Below are positions 32,823 through 43,463 of a stretch of 64,000 bases of DNA, piece after piece; positions within the stretch are counted from its first letter, which is position 1; each line of letters begins with the position of its first letter. The stretch comes from Eremothecium cymbalariae DBVPG#7215. Taxonomy: Eukaryota; Ascomycota; Saccharomycetes; Saccharomycetales; Saccharomycetaceae. The DNA lies in NCBI RefSeq assembly GCF_000235365.1, contig NC_016453.1, forward strand, positions 620,001 through 684,000, in the 5' to 3' direction. The notes under the pieces are model-generated. The model was not told the DNA's origin. It made no database searches and saw only the letters and a list, made by a program, of their open reading frames with translations. Both the position numbers and the translations under genes were made by a program.

Positions 32823-33091
32823 ATTCTAGATTAGGAATACTATTAATATATCCTTTTATATTATAAAGAATAGATAGATAGAGATATACATGAATTATTA
32901 TTAAGGTGAGTATATATATATATGAACTAACCTATGTTAGATCTTTATATGACTAATGAACTAACTCGCTGGGTTGGTAAATTGACCAATAATACATTTC
33001 ATAGTATTTGCGATAATGTAGTATGTAATTCCGAGTCCACATTTTAGCCAGAGAAAAAGTATTTGATCTTTAAAACAGCAGTGGTAATCCA

Positions 33092-36000
33092 TCAATCTCC
33101 TGAGAGGATTATTCTATTAATAATTTTCACAAGCTGTTGTTTTCTTTGGTAAAGCTTCTCGGCTTGAAGTTTATTCAGTGACATATAATCATTAGTAGCA
33201 GTCTCAAACTCAATATCTGAAATCCCTGTTAAACCTTTTTGTTCTAAGAAATTCTTCATATCCAAGTCGATATCATCAAGCTTTAGATAATCACGTTGTA
33301 CCACCATTAATCTTATAACAAAGAAAGCAACACCCACAGTGTTACTAGTCCTATCATATGCATTTATTCTGCCAAGTTCTTCACGGATAATTGGATAGAC
33401 TTTGAAGACCATCGATGGGGAATTACTGGCCAAATACTTCAACAACAATAGAAACCTTAGTTTACTAGGTTCATCAGCGTTACGGGACGTAAAATACAAG
33501 GCGCACTGGTACAAAGCAATTGTGGCATTTTCATTTTCACTCTTTAACCAATCAAGTAGACATTGATTGATCTTAGTAACGTCATCTAAATAAACCATCT
33601 GAGACTTTAAGCCCACTTTGTTTACTAGCCTTTCGTAATGATCTGGTCGCTGTACCAAAAATACGAACAACATATAAACCAGATAATGATTATTTCCATG
33701 ATATGGTAACTCATTATAAGAAATCTTGAAAAAGGTAATGAGTGTTTCTGTAGAGGTACTGCGAACTAGGGGTACTAACAAGCCTTTGGAAATGAAGTAT
33801 ATAAGCACATGGTCGAAATTGGCTTCCGTAAGTCGAATGTGAAGTACACTTTCGATGTCCTCTATTATTCCACGAGCAAATGCACGCTGCTCATATAAAT
33901 ATTTAACGATTGATCTCGATTCTTGTCTAGATGCTGTTTCAGAGGGGCATAAACGCTTTGCGCTATTGGCCATAAGTAACAGCCCACCTTGATAAAGCAT
34001 AGCATTTGGGGAACGAACAAATGCAGTGGCCAGCCAAAACAGCTGAGGAACTAAATTTGAGGTTGGATCAAGACCCCCAACCATTTTAGTGTACGCAAAA
34101 ACATGGGAAATTGCATAAAACAACAAATCCTCGGTTAACCACGGAGCACCCATTATTTTCATTGTATGCAATAATAACTTCCGACATAATCCGTCCTTAA
34201 TCCCACTAGTAGCTACAATACCCATAATCATCATTGCTCTGGATGATAAAAATGATTCAACATTGCTAACGACATCCAAAACATATTTCACGTACTTTGT
34301 CTTCCAGAAGTAAGAATCAGTTAATGAAGCATTATCTATCAACATCAGCATGTTATTAATGAAATACTCCAAAGTAGTAAACTTTGTCAGGAAAGAAGAT
34401 GCACTAAAGTTTTGTAAAACGCGACCTTTGTCTTGACTGAAGCCAAACATGAACTTCAACTTTTGACGAGAAAAGATATTTGACACCGTATCTATATTCT
34501 GCTTGTTTGTTTCAGACAACATCTCATCGTTAGCAAAAGACTGACAGACGTTCATCAAGAGCCTATGTAACGCTGATCTGAGCTCAGTGGGACCAACGTC
34601 AATTAACAATGAAACAATACAAAGTACCTCTGGAAGATACATTTGTGACAACAGAAGAGAATCAAAAAATAATGAAACTGCCATCTCAACAGAAATAATC
34701 AATTCAGACCAACTATGTGTGGAGGCCTCTAGTGTTAGAGTAGGAAGAAACGAATTACAAATATTTCTAATCTTGTTTACCACTAAACCGCACACCGCAG
34801 TTGTAGGTATCCTAGTCAGAATAAAGAGGACTTTTTTCCATTCAGTACCTTCAGAGTCCCTATCCACACAATGGTGGATTAATTCTTCAAATATCAGTTC
34901 TACCAAATCTCCTTCTAATATAAAATTAGACCACACAAATTGTGCATAAATTAGTGAATGAGTTTCATGTTTAGCCGTTAATCTAATAAGCCTTCGAACA
35001 ATCTGAGCTGTAATCTCTGGTCCTTCTTCGTCATCAACTAGGTATACATGCTCATATAGATTTTTGGTCCAGGAAGATAAAGCGAAAAGTAGGATCGGTA
35101 TTTGCTTTTCACTTAACACATTCTCCAACATATTAAGCGAATAAACCCAGATACATTCAGATAACTCAGGTGCTGAAACAGCTAATCCATTCAATACAGA
35201 AGTATAGAATGCTGAGTTATCCGCTGGAACATAAACTTCAGGAGAAAGCGTCAATCTATGACCATAATCTAGTTCAAAAGTAGACTGTGTGGCTGCAAGT
35301 AAGTTATAAGCAACTGCCTCCACAGCTTCATCCTCACTATTCAAACCAACAAATACTACCATTAATATATGACCAATCATGTAGGTGAGTCCTTTTGGTT
35401 TATGCCCCTCAGAAATTGACAACATTCCCGAAGGTTCATCTTCCCTATATTCATCCTCTAACCTTGTTTGAGAGTAATAGAAGATCTTTAAAATTTCGAG
35501 ATATCTTGGACTACATAGCGTCAACTTCCTTCCATCCTCCATAAGAATGAATAATTCGTACGGTACGCCAACTTCAGTTGAGACTCCAGTAGATCTAATA
35601 TTTGAAATTTCAAACACTTCATTATAGTTTACCTCAATAACTTCATCCCAAGTTGGAATCTTGATACGTTTGGGGGTATCATGGATCATCTGAAAGTGCT
35701 TATTTCCGATTTTCAATGTTACAGGAGTGAATCTCATCCGTACTTCATCGTACAATGAAGCATCATGCAGTGTAACTCTAACATCGGCACATACCTCTGA
35801 TGAGAATTCTGAAAGAGTGAGCTTCTTTATTGATTTTAAAGAAGAGGATGAGTTAACAAAGAGATGTGGACAGTTCATGTGCGATAAATACTGGCTAGTC
35901 GATTTAACAATTGGCAGCCATATATTTAGATACTGTTCTGTAACATTAAGGTAGTAGAAACAGGCACAGTTCTTAGCAGCTTCTATTGGAACCAACTTAT

Positions 36001-39000
36001 AAAACAAATTTAGGATTTTTTTAATACGGGCTTCGCTGAATTTTTTCAAGTCAAAACCAGTACAATCTGCAACACAATAATGCTTTGTAGTCCATAGCTT
36101 CGAATAAATCTGGAAAACTCTATACATCAAGATATCAACATCGCCCCCAGGAACCTGATCACATTGATGCCACGTGAAAATAACAATTGGGAAGCCATCT
36201 GGTGATACAGCTTCACGAACGAAAGGTGTATCTTCGACCCTTAAATTCTTTAAGGAGTGCCTGCTCATAAAATCATACAACTCTGGATTGTTTTCCACAT
36301 TTTCTCTAATGTATAAGGGTATTGCACTTTTAAACTCCATACGTGGCTGTCCAAGCAATGAAAGAAGGTTATCAGTTAGCTTACAGGATTCTTTCAGGCG
36401 TACTAAATCTTCGAAGCTTTTAATATCATTAATGAACTCCCTCCGAATATCCAGCCCATGATAATACAAATATTTATGTATTAGATGGAACTCATCCACT
36501 GTAACCTTGTTTTCGAGAGTTGTATGAATTTCAAGCTTTCGATTTGGAGCGGATATTTCCCTTAAGAAACAGAATATTCTATCACTGATCAACCTTAAAA
36601 ACTCAGCTTCGTTCTGAAGCGCCGGCCATTTCAAAGAAGAAACCGAGCCATTAGCGATATTTTGTATGACTTTAGCAAGTATCATAAAAGAACGCCTTGC
36701 TTTGGGATTGAAAGTGTCAATGATACCTTCTGAATCGGGGCTCACCAAGGATGGACAAAAAAATCTCAAGAAGATGAACGAGCCAACAGCAATTTCGGCT
36801 GAGTCAGGGAACTTTGCTTTCACAGATGTATAAATAGCTTGACAAATGGCAAAGAACTCTGGTGGGAAGTCTTCAACTGAGTTAACAATGGAATCGACCA
36901 ACTTGCTCATATATTTACAAAACAACAACACGTTTCTATTACAGTCTAGATCATTTGGAGGTATTTTTTCAACATCAAATATTTCTCCAGTTGAAACGAC
37001 TTCATCTAATACTGGTTTCAGTACATTGATTAAATAGGCACCGCCTTTTAATCTAGAAAACATAGATAATGCTCTTGTAGCACAACTATTCCTCCTTAAG
37101 ACATCCATGTACCTTGTTGCGCGGCTGATTTCATCTCTTATTAATTCAATAACTAGTAGATGTCCGACGTTTTTGACATTGTAAATAGTGACTAGAGAGC
37201 TTGCCAGCGCATCGATATCGTTAGCTGGACATACTCTCACAGCCTTTGAAATTAAATGCGGTTCCTCAATTGCACGAATAGTCAACCGATCTATAGCTTC
37301 ATTACTTTGTTCACGAAGCTTTTGCCTACTGATATCAAAATTGGAAACGATATTCACGAATACCTTTAAAAAAGCGAGTTTGATATTCCTATTTGGCGAA
37401 TATCCAATGGGCAGTGCATACTTAAAACCAACATCAACATTATAATTCAAAATGTTGGTCAAAGATGTTATTATATTTTCATTTAATAACCCAATCTTAT
37501 GTCTGAGAGTTGGGGGGAACTTTTTTATACCCGTACTCTTTTCCAAACCCTTCAGCAGAATATTAAAGTAATTACCGAATACGACTTCCTTTGATCTTGA
37601 CAATTCCTTTTCAGACATTGATTGAGGAGCTTCTAAAACGAGCTCTTTAGTTAAATACGCTAACGCTTTAGATGATTCAATCGAAGTGTCAATGTATAAG
37701 TAGTCTAAATCACGCCTTTGTAAGTCCATACTGCGGTGAGGCTTGCCTAAATTTTCTAAATCGTATTCCTTTAATATAGTTATCTCAAACCATTGTATTG
37801 TCAATCTTAGCCATTTATTTTTTATCAACATGTAGCCTGATATACAAACGCTCTCCTCAGAGTGTTCAAAGGATCTCAGCATTTTACAAATCTGGATTAT
37901 GCTCTTATAATACTTGGGAGAATCATGCGGGATTTGCTCAATAATTTTAAATATTTCCTCAATTAATTCAACTAAATCGAGCGAGACACAAATCAACACA
38001 TCCATTTCATCATCTCGCTCCATAATAACTCTTAAAATCAAAATAATTTGCTCCAATAATACAAAGGACAATTTATTTTCCCGCAATGTAACATCAACAG
38101 AACTTAAATCACTGATTTTCTTCTTTAAATGTTTGAATAAAGTCGCAAATGCTAGAGGATGCAGTTCAGTACTTATAATGTCCTTAGAATTTTCCCTTGT
38201 TAAAAGATCCTCGTTGTTAATACATTGGCATTGTTTGTAAATGAAATAATCTATTTTGTCCACCACCGAATTCCTCACGTCGGCGAGATAAGGGAATCTA
38301 GCCAACAGATCAGTATCATTAGTTAGAAACACACCACACGAGGTAGCAATAAAACCTGCAAAATTTCGGAAGTTGGTTAATTCTCTTTGAGATAAATTTT
38401 TCTCTTTCGACATGAAGTACCATCGATTATAAATTAAGCGCAGACTATCGTACAAGATTCTGTTTGGGTATTTAACATAAGCTAGAATATCACTCCTTAA
38501 GCGACGTTGGAAAGCAAGGGCACTGATAGCAACATAGGAATCACGACACATGGCATCTATAAACTCCTTATTAGAATAAAGAGAAAAACAATCACTTTGG
38601 GTAATTCTTTCGTGATAATCTAGCTCTTTAGCAAATAACTTAAAACCTATTTTCAACAACTTATGGATTCTGGGATCGTGCGAATACAATGAGGAAAAGA
38701 GTGCCCTTCCAGTAGCACCATGGATTAAAGGGAAGGTCATCATATTCTCGTCCTTTAAAGCCAACAGCTCTCCTGCTTGATCAAAACGTTTCAAAATATC
38801 AAGTCTAAATTCCCAATAGGTAGTGACGTATGAATATAATCTCTCCCTTTTTTCATCACTTAGAGATAAGTTAAAGAGTGTAGCAGACAATAAGGTGACC
38901 AGGTAACCAGACAATCTATAAACTAAAGGCATATAAGAAGCCGCAGTGAACTCTTCAGTTTGACTAATGTAAGATATTCCCATATCGCAGTAAGATACCA

Positions 39001-41845
39001 CAGCATCATGAACTTCTGAACTGTCTTCAAAGAGCGCTACATAGAGGGGCTTCACGAATTCTTGTAACCTATCGGTTTGTAAAATTTCAAGGTTTTCAGC
39101 AATTGAAAAATAGAGGAAGTAATGCATCATGTCTCTGTATATGCTGTACACGTTCACTAAAATTTCACGAGCGGTCTGTAGTGTACTGGCATCATATTTT
39201 GAATTATCAGCCGATTCAGAAGAAGTTACAATAGTATAGTTCGATACCGGCGTGACACAATCTTGAGACTCCCGTCTTAATCTTGACGTCAATCTTAAGG
39301 GAGACCTAATATTTCTATCCATCGCTGAACGTATGCTATACTGAGATTTCTCTGTCTCTGATGGAGAGGTAGACATTGATGCTAACTTAACTAGCAAATT
39401 GGAAGAGGAACTCCCAGCTGGCCTGTTAACATTTGGGACTTCAATCTCAAATCTATTTGGAGGAAAGTTAAGGAAAGGTTGCTGTTTTTCACTGTGCACG
39501 CTGCTAGCTGAAGAAAACGATGGGATCGACGGAGTCTGGGATAGATTCTCAGGAGCATCTCTGGGGACGAATAAAGTAAAAAATTCTGAGGTAGGAGAAT
39601 CAATATCAGGCATGCCACCATCATTAGAATCACATACAACTGAGTAATCACATAGATTGTCAATTGCTGCAGATATACTATCATCAAACAACGGAGAACC
39701 CTTGATTATAACATCTGACATCTCAAATGCTGCTTTTCTCAAAAGGCCAATAGCCCTGAACAATACTTCATGCTTCGATGACCGAGTGTTAGGCAAAGAG
39801 AAGAAAACCCGATAACCTTCTGTTATCATCTTCAAGTGCTGCAAACCTTCATGCTTTTGCCCCAGGTATTCATTCAACTTAATGTTAAATGCATCTGGCT
39901 CCAATGAGCAGGCCACCGGAAAATACTCCACTTGCAGCTTCATATGCGCAACCTTATGGGCTTGTAAGCATTTTACAATTAACGGGTTCCTTTTAGCAGA
40001 TTGTTCATTACTGATTTGTAAACTGTCGCATAAAACAGAAAATAAGCGTCGGCTAAAAAAGGTAACGAACGTATTCCTATCATGTAAAATCAGTGAAACA
40101 GACAATCTTGAAATCAGAATTAAGGTTCGCAATGTGTCTAATAAGGAATTATCGGAGACTATTTGAGTTCCGTTGATATTTCTTAATAATGTCGTTAAGA
40201 ACTTGACTCTATGATTGCTGGTAGTTAAAGATGGGAAAGAGGCCAGTTTCTTCAAAGATTTCAATCTACGATGTTGAACACCTTTAGCCTTCGCTTCCTC
40301 AGAATTTAAGCTAGCACTTCCAGATGTGGTCGTGGAAATGGTCTGGCTGGTTTCGTCCCTTAAATCATATTCATTGAGCAGCGGTTCATCAGGTAGATTC
40401 TTAAATGAGGTGGAGTTAATCTCTTCAAACGCGCCAGGATGTAACATAATCATGCAAGAAAGGAATCTCAGCACTGCTATATTAGTCATCCTTTCGGAAC
40501 AATCTGGACCGTTTGATATGTTTGAATAAGGCGGAAAGGCCTCTGTGGCGTCGTTTTTGTTATTATGAAGTCCAGCGTCATCAAAAGGCTTTATAGTCGT
40601 ATTGTTGGAATTCATAATAGCTAGGGAATTCGCACTCAGAGGCTTCGCAGGAGACAACGTATCTGTAACACCAGAGTGTGCAGATCCGCTAGTTGGAGTT
40701 GAAGCAGTCGATGCATTACCATGTAGAGCGGGAGACTCCATTAATATAGATGCTACGTTAAACGTAGCATAAATCTCCTCGAATAAGTAGGAAGACTCCT
40801 TTATGATTTTCTGGGTATAAAGCTCATCTGGTCTATGCCTAACATCATCAACAACATCCAAATATTCCCTGGGTCGCGAAAATATCCATATAGTCATCGC
40901 GTGAGACACAAATGTCAGAAGTGCCTCTAAATAAACAGATTTCTTAAAATTATTGACCACCTTGGCAGTGATATCCAGGAATGTTGCTAGATTTTTATCA
41001 GTAACAAAGTAAAAGGAGAAAGAGTCCAAATATTGTGCAACATCGGTATCATTGTACATTTGAGTAACTAGTAGTGGGTTTAAAATCCGGAGGTTAATAT
41101 AGTTGTAAAATTCCTGAGGATTAGAAGCGGCAACGTATTTCATAATTGTTTCACAGTTTATGTCTATTATGGTAAGCAGCGGATTTACATCTAAACCAGC
41201 ATGCTCGTATTGTGAATGGTCAAGATGGTGAATACGGCTTGATACTCTACTCGAACGATAAAGATAACATGCCATCTGCTTTAGTATGTTGAGGGTATGA
41301 TGATTGGACTTCAAACTACTGCACAATCTAATCAATGCATTGGCATTGGAGGATTCCAAGTTTGGAGGTGCCATGGTATGAAAATGTTCTCTTTCAGTTG
41401 CAAATCCAATCGAATACTTGGTATAAAGACTTTCATTAAACCCTGGTAACTGTGGATAGTGCCCTACCTGAGGGGTTTTGTCTTGTTCATATACCTCCCA
41501 AGTCACTTGTGCAATATCGTTAAATAACCTTAGAAGTACAAGCAATGAATGTAATAATTCCATGGAATATGTTTGCGTTGCACTGGTATTTGCTCCTGCT
41601 GTAGGGCTCACCCCGGTTACTGGAGTTGACGTAGGCCCGTACTTTGTTATTATAGTATCAATAACCTCCAACAACGGTTCCATAAGCAGCTGCAATCCTT
41701 GCGTGATTCCAGCATTAAATAGGGCTAATCTAGTGTTGACAAAAAAGGGCTCCTGTTCTACCTCCAAAAATGTGGAATGGTTAGATTCAATTGGAAGTGA
41801 CTGTTTCAACTGACTGAATATGCGACGGATAAGACTTTTGACCAT
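33092..41845 (-). CDS. IRA2: Ras GTPase-activating protein Ira (neurofibromin family)
   Basis: A 2917-aa protein, slightly shorter than S. cerevisiae Ira1 and Ira2 (about 3080-3090 aa). It stimulates GTP hydrolysis by Ras and so lowers cAMP/PKA signalling at membranes. The RasGAP domain lies at about residues 1530-1740: the LRRNSCATRALSMF block (near 1582) carries the arginine finger, and FLRFFCPSLVSP (near 1693) is the family signature. A Sec14-like lipid-binding and PH-like module follows (about 1870-2130). The rest is helical-repeat scaffold. IRA1 (YBR140C) and IRA2 (YOL081W) are duplicates in S. cerevisiae; this single gene carries neighbours of both, so the symbol choice between them is arbitrary. 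Confidence 0.96.
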   Translation of the reverse strand: MVKSLIRRIFSQLKQSLPIESNHSTFLEVEQEPFFVNTRLALFNAGITQGLQLLMEPLLEVIDTIITKYGPTSTPVTGVSPTAGANTSATQTYSMELLHSLLVLLRLFNDIAQVTWEVYEQDKTPQVGHYPQLPGFNESLYTKYSIGFATEREHFHTMAPPNLESSNANALIRLCSSLKSNHHTLNILKQMACYLYRSSRVSSRIHHLDHSQYEHAGLDVNPLLTIIDINCETIMKYVAASNPQEFYNYINLRILNPLLVTQMYNDTDVAQYLDSFSFYFVTDKNLATFLDITAKVVNNFKKSVYLEALLTFVSHAMTIWIFSRPREYLDVVDDVRHRPDELYTQKIIKESSYLFEEIYATFNVASILMESPALHGNASTASTPTSGSAHSGVTDTLSPAKPLSANSLAIMNSNNTTIKPFDDAGLHNNKNDATEAFPPYSNISNGPDCSERMTNIAVLRFLSCMIMLHPGAFEEINSTSFKNLPDEPLLNEYDLRDETSQTISTTTSGSASLNSEEAKAKGVQHRRLKSLKKLASFPSLTTSNHRVKFLTTLLRNINGTQIVSDNSLLDTLRTLILISRLSVSLILHDRNTFVTFFSRRLFSVLCDSLQISNEQSAKRNPLIVKCLQAHKVAHMKLQVEYFPVACSLEPDAFNIKLNEYLGQKHEGLQHLKMITEGYRVFFSLPNTRSSKHEVLFRAIGLLRKAAFEMSDVIIKGSPLFDDSISAAIDNLCDYSVVCDSNDGGMPDIDSPTSEFFTLFVPRDAPENLSQTPSIPSFSSASSVHSEKQQPFLNFPPNRFEIEVPNVNRPAGSSSSNLLVKLASMSTSPSETEKSQYSIRSAMDRNIRSPLRLTSRLRRESQDCVTPVSNYTIVTSSESADNSKYDASTLQTAREILVNVYSIYRDMMHYFLYFSIAENLEILQTDRLQEFVKPLYVALFEDSSEVHDAVVSYCDMGISYISQTEEFTAASYMPLVYRLSGYLVTLLSATLFNLSLSDEKRERLYSYVTTYWEFRLDILKRFDQAGELLALKDENMMTFPLIHGATGRALFSSLYSHDPRIHKLLKIGFKLFAKELDYHERITQSDCFSLYSNKEFIDAMCRDSYVAISALAFQRRLRSDILAYVKYPNRILYDSLRLIYNRWYFMSKEKNLSQRELTNFRNFAGFIATSCGVFLTNDTDLLARFPYLADVRNSVVDKIDYFIYKQCQCINNEDLLTRENSKDIISTELHPLAFATLFKHLKKKISDLSSVDVTLRENKLSFVLLEQIILILRVIMERDDEMDVLICVSLDLVELIEEIFKIIEQIPHDSPKYYKSIIQICKMLRSFEHSEESVCISGYMLIKNKWLRLTIQWFEITILKEYDLENLGKPHRSMDLQRRDLDYLYIDTSIESSKALAYLTKELVLEAPQSMSEKELSRSKEVVFGNYFNILLKGLEKSTGIKKFPPTLRHKIGLLNENIITSLTNILNYNVDVGFKYALPIGYSPNRNIKLAFLKVFVNIVSNFDISRQKLREQSNEAIDRLTIRAIEEPHLISKAVRVCPANDIDALASSLVTIYNVKNVGHLLVIELIRDEISRATRYMDVLRRNSCATRALSMFSRLKGGAYLINVLKPVLDEVVSTGEIFDVEKIPPNDLDCNRNVLLFCKYMSKLVDSIVNSVEDFPPEFFAICQAIYTSVKAKFPDSAEIAVGSFIFLRFFCPSLVSPDSEGIIDTFNPKARRSFMILAKVIQNIANGSVSSLKWPALQNEAEFLRLISDRIFCFLREISAPNRKLEIHTTLENKVTVDEFHLIHKYLYYHGLDIRREFINDIKSFEDLVRLKESCKLTDNLLSLLGQPRMEFKSAIPLYIRENVENNPELYDFMSRHSLKNLRVEDTPFVREAVSPDGFPIVIFTWHQCDQVPGGDVDILMYRVFQIYSKLWTTKHYCVADCTGFDLKKFSEARIKKILNLFYKLVPIEAAKNCACFYYLNVTEQYLNIWLPIVKSTSQYLSHMNCPHLFVNSSSSLKSIKKLTLSEFSSEVCADVRVTLHDASLYDEVRMRFTPVTLKIGNKHFQMIHDTPKRIKIPTWDEVIEVNYNEVFEISNIRSTGVSTEVGVPYELFILMEDGRKLTLCSPRYLEILKIFYYSQTRLEDEYREDEPSGMLSISEGHKPKGLTYMIGHILMVVFVGLNSEDEAVEAVAYNLLAATQSTFELDYGHRLTLSPEVYVPADNSAFYTSVLNGLAVSAPELSECIWVYSLNMLENVLSEKQIPILLFALSSWTKNLYEHVYLVDDEEGPEITAQIVRRLIRLTAKHETHSLIYAQFVWSNFILEGDLVELIFEELIHHCVDRDSEGTEWKKVLFILTRIPTTAVCGLVVNKIRNICNSFLPTLTLEASTHSWSELIISVEMAVSLFFDSLLLSQMYLPEVLCIVSLLIDVGPTELRSALHRLLMNVCQSFANDEMLSETNKQNIDTVSNIFSRQKLKFMFGFSQDKGRVLQNFSASSFLTKFTTLEYFINNMLMLIDNASLTDSYFWKTKYVKYVLDVVSNVESFLSSRAMMIMGIVATSGIKDGLCRKLLLHTMKIMGAPWLTEDLLFYAISHVFAYTKMVGGLDPTSNLVPQLFWLATAFVRSPNAMLYQGGLLLMANSAKRLCPSETASRQESRSIVKYLYEQRAFARGIIEDIESVLHIRLTEANFDHVLIYFISKGLLVPLVRSTSTETLITFFKISYNELPYHGNNHYLVYMLFVFLVQRPDHYERLVNKVGLKSQMVYLDDVTKINQCLLDWLKSENENATIALYQCALYFTSRNADEPSKLRFLLLLKYLASNSPSMVFKVYPIIREELGRINAYDRTSNTVGVAFFVIRLMVVQRDYLKLDDIDLDMKNFLEQKGLTGISDIEFETATNDYMSLNKLQAEKLYQRKQQLVKIINRIILSGD

Positions 41846-42186
41846 GTTGTGATATCTTGGGCAATTTAGTCAACTTGGATCACGATAAAAACCTGTTCAC
41901 GGCCCAGTATCTTGCAAATGGTATCTGTTGCTTATAATGTGGATCACTAGAGGTTGTATTTAAAAGATTTATTGTTTTGACTTAGAATTGCATTGTGTAT
42001 TATGATCGTATATCATATGTGCAAAATGCGGATGTGCGAAGCCAGCAAGAGATGCTAATAAAAGTCGTTTCTTTTTCTTTGAAATAATGCCTCCTAGATC
42101 ACGTGATACATTAATGGACGTGAACCAAGCCGACCTATGGTATATAGTAAATTATATATAGTTATGGGTTTACGAGTGATATGATA
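41846..42186. other. Intergenic, IRA promoter
   Basis: A 341-bp stretch between the IRA start and the BMT2 stop. GATCACGTGATAC at about 42097-42109 is a palindromic CACGTG site, roughly 255 bp upstream of the IRA ATG. Nothing else stands out. Confidence 0.5.
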
Positions 42187-43197
42187 TTAGTGTTTATAGA
42201 CAGGCAGAGTTATTGAGAAGTTGTTCATTCCTGGACGATCTGCTAACTTGTGTTTTGTTGAGTAAGTGTGGAGAGACTGCGGAGATGAGCATACCGACGG
42301 TTGCCGGCGAAAGAGAAAGTAGACGACTTTGTTAGCCTCATGATATTGTATTTTGAGGTATCCTAATGATGACATTATGTTGCAGAAGTATTCAGTATTC
42401 ATATATCGGGAGTTGGTCATGCAATGGAGAGGTAGTACTATGAACACGAAGGTCTTGTCAGTGTCACATCGCAGGAACTGTTGAAATCTGAGGATCATCT
42501 CTCCTCTCTGATAATGGGTAGACACGAAGTTTAACACCAATGAACAGGATATTAGATCAAATCTATCATGGTCGGAGGTTGGGATTTGACGTTGCATAAA
42601 GTCTTGTTGTAAAATATTTCCTGGATCCTTGGAGTTAAGATCTATTCGAATAACGGGATTGAATACCCCAGATGTTGAGATGTAATTTGATGCACTTAAA
42701 GATCCGATTTCTAATACCCTGAGATCGTTTCCTTTTGAGTACCCCATTTCTTTAAACCATTTCACTAGTATTTTGGAGGAATCACCTCCACGTTTCCCGC
42801 TTTGCCCAATAGTACTTGCAAGCTGGTAATTTTGTAATCCACCATTTTTATTGAGCTCAGCCATTATAAAACCTAAAAGTTTTACTAATAGTAGTATATC
42901 GTCGCACCTTTGGACTGCTAATAATTGCTGCTCCATCTTTATTCCCACATGACAACCTAAGCCCACTTCGTAATCGCACCACATGCCTCTTTTCCGTACC
43001 TCAGATTCTATTAACTGCTGATTAAATTGTTCATCATTATCTAAAAGCACCAAGCCCAACTTATTACATATCAACGTCCTCTTTTGAATGAGGAAATGAA
43101 ATCTTCTGATGATTTTGCGAGTTTTCGATGGCTTTATTGAAGGTATATGTTTTATTGGAGTTTTACCAGTAATACTCTGCCTTTTTCTAGCCAGCAT
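42187..43197 (-). CDS. BMT2: 25S rRNA adenine-N1 methyltransferase Bmt2
   Basis: A 336-aa SAM-dependent methyltransferase that in S. cerevisiae (YBR141C) makes m1A2142 in 25S rRNA in the nucleolus. A basic N-terminus (about 1-45) precedes the domain. LRVLEIGSLSASNY is the SAM-binding motif I and FDLISCSLVLNFVS the acidic post-motif region typical of the family. Order and orientation between IRA and MAK5 are conserved. It shares a 266-bp divergent promoter with MAK5, another ribosome-assembly gene. Confidence 0.93.
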   Translation of the reverse strand: MLARKRQSITGKTPIKHIPSIKPSKTRKIIRRFHFLIQKRTLICNKLGLVLLDNDEQFNQQLIESEVRKRGMWCDYEVGLGCHVGIKMEQQLLAVQRCDDILLLVKLLGFIMAELNKNGGLQNYQLASTIGQSGKRGGDSSKILVKWFKEMGYSKGNDLRVLEIGSLSASNYISTSGVFNPVIRIDLNSKDPGNILQQDFMQRQIPTSDHDRFDLISCSLVLNFVSTHYQRGEMILRFQQFLRCDTDKTFVFIVLPLHCMTNSRYMNTEYFCNIMSSLGYLKIQYHEANKVVYFLFRRQPSVCSSPQSLHTYSTKHKLADRPGMNNFSITLPVYKH

Positions 43198-43463
43198 ATT
43201 AATAGCACGTTAAACCAAATATATTAAATACTGCTTAACAATATATATGCTGAATTCAACATGTTTTAGTATAGGAATATGCTTTGAGTGAACATCATCG
43301 ACCATGATGCTGACCTGCATCTGAAAAAGAATTTTTCAACATTGTATTTTGAAAAAAAGCTCATGGTCTATATATGGAGAGATGAGTTAAAGAAAGTGAA
43401 TATTTATAGATAACAAAATTTCCATAGGCGCCAAATAACAATCCTCAGAAGAATATAGCAGCT
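43198..43463. promoter_or_regulatory. BMT2/MAK5 divergent promoter with RRPE-like and PAC-like motifs
   Basis: AGAATTTTTCA at about 43328-43338 is close to the reverse complement of the RRPE element, and GAGATGAG at 43379-43386 matches the PAC element at 7 of 8 positions. Both flanking genes act in 60S ribosome assembly, so a shared bidirectional regulatory region is plausible. Confidence 0.5.
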
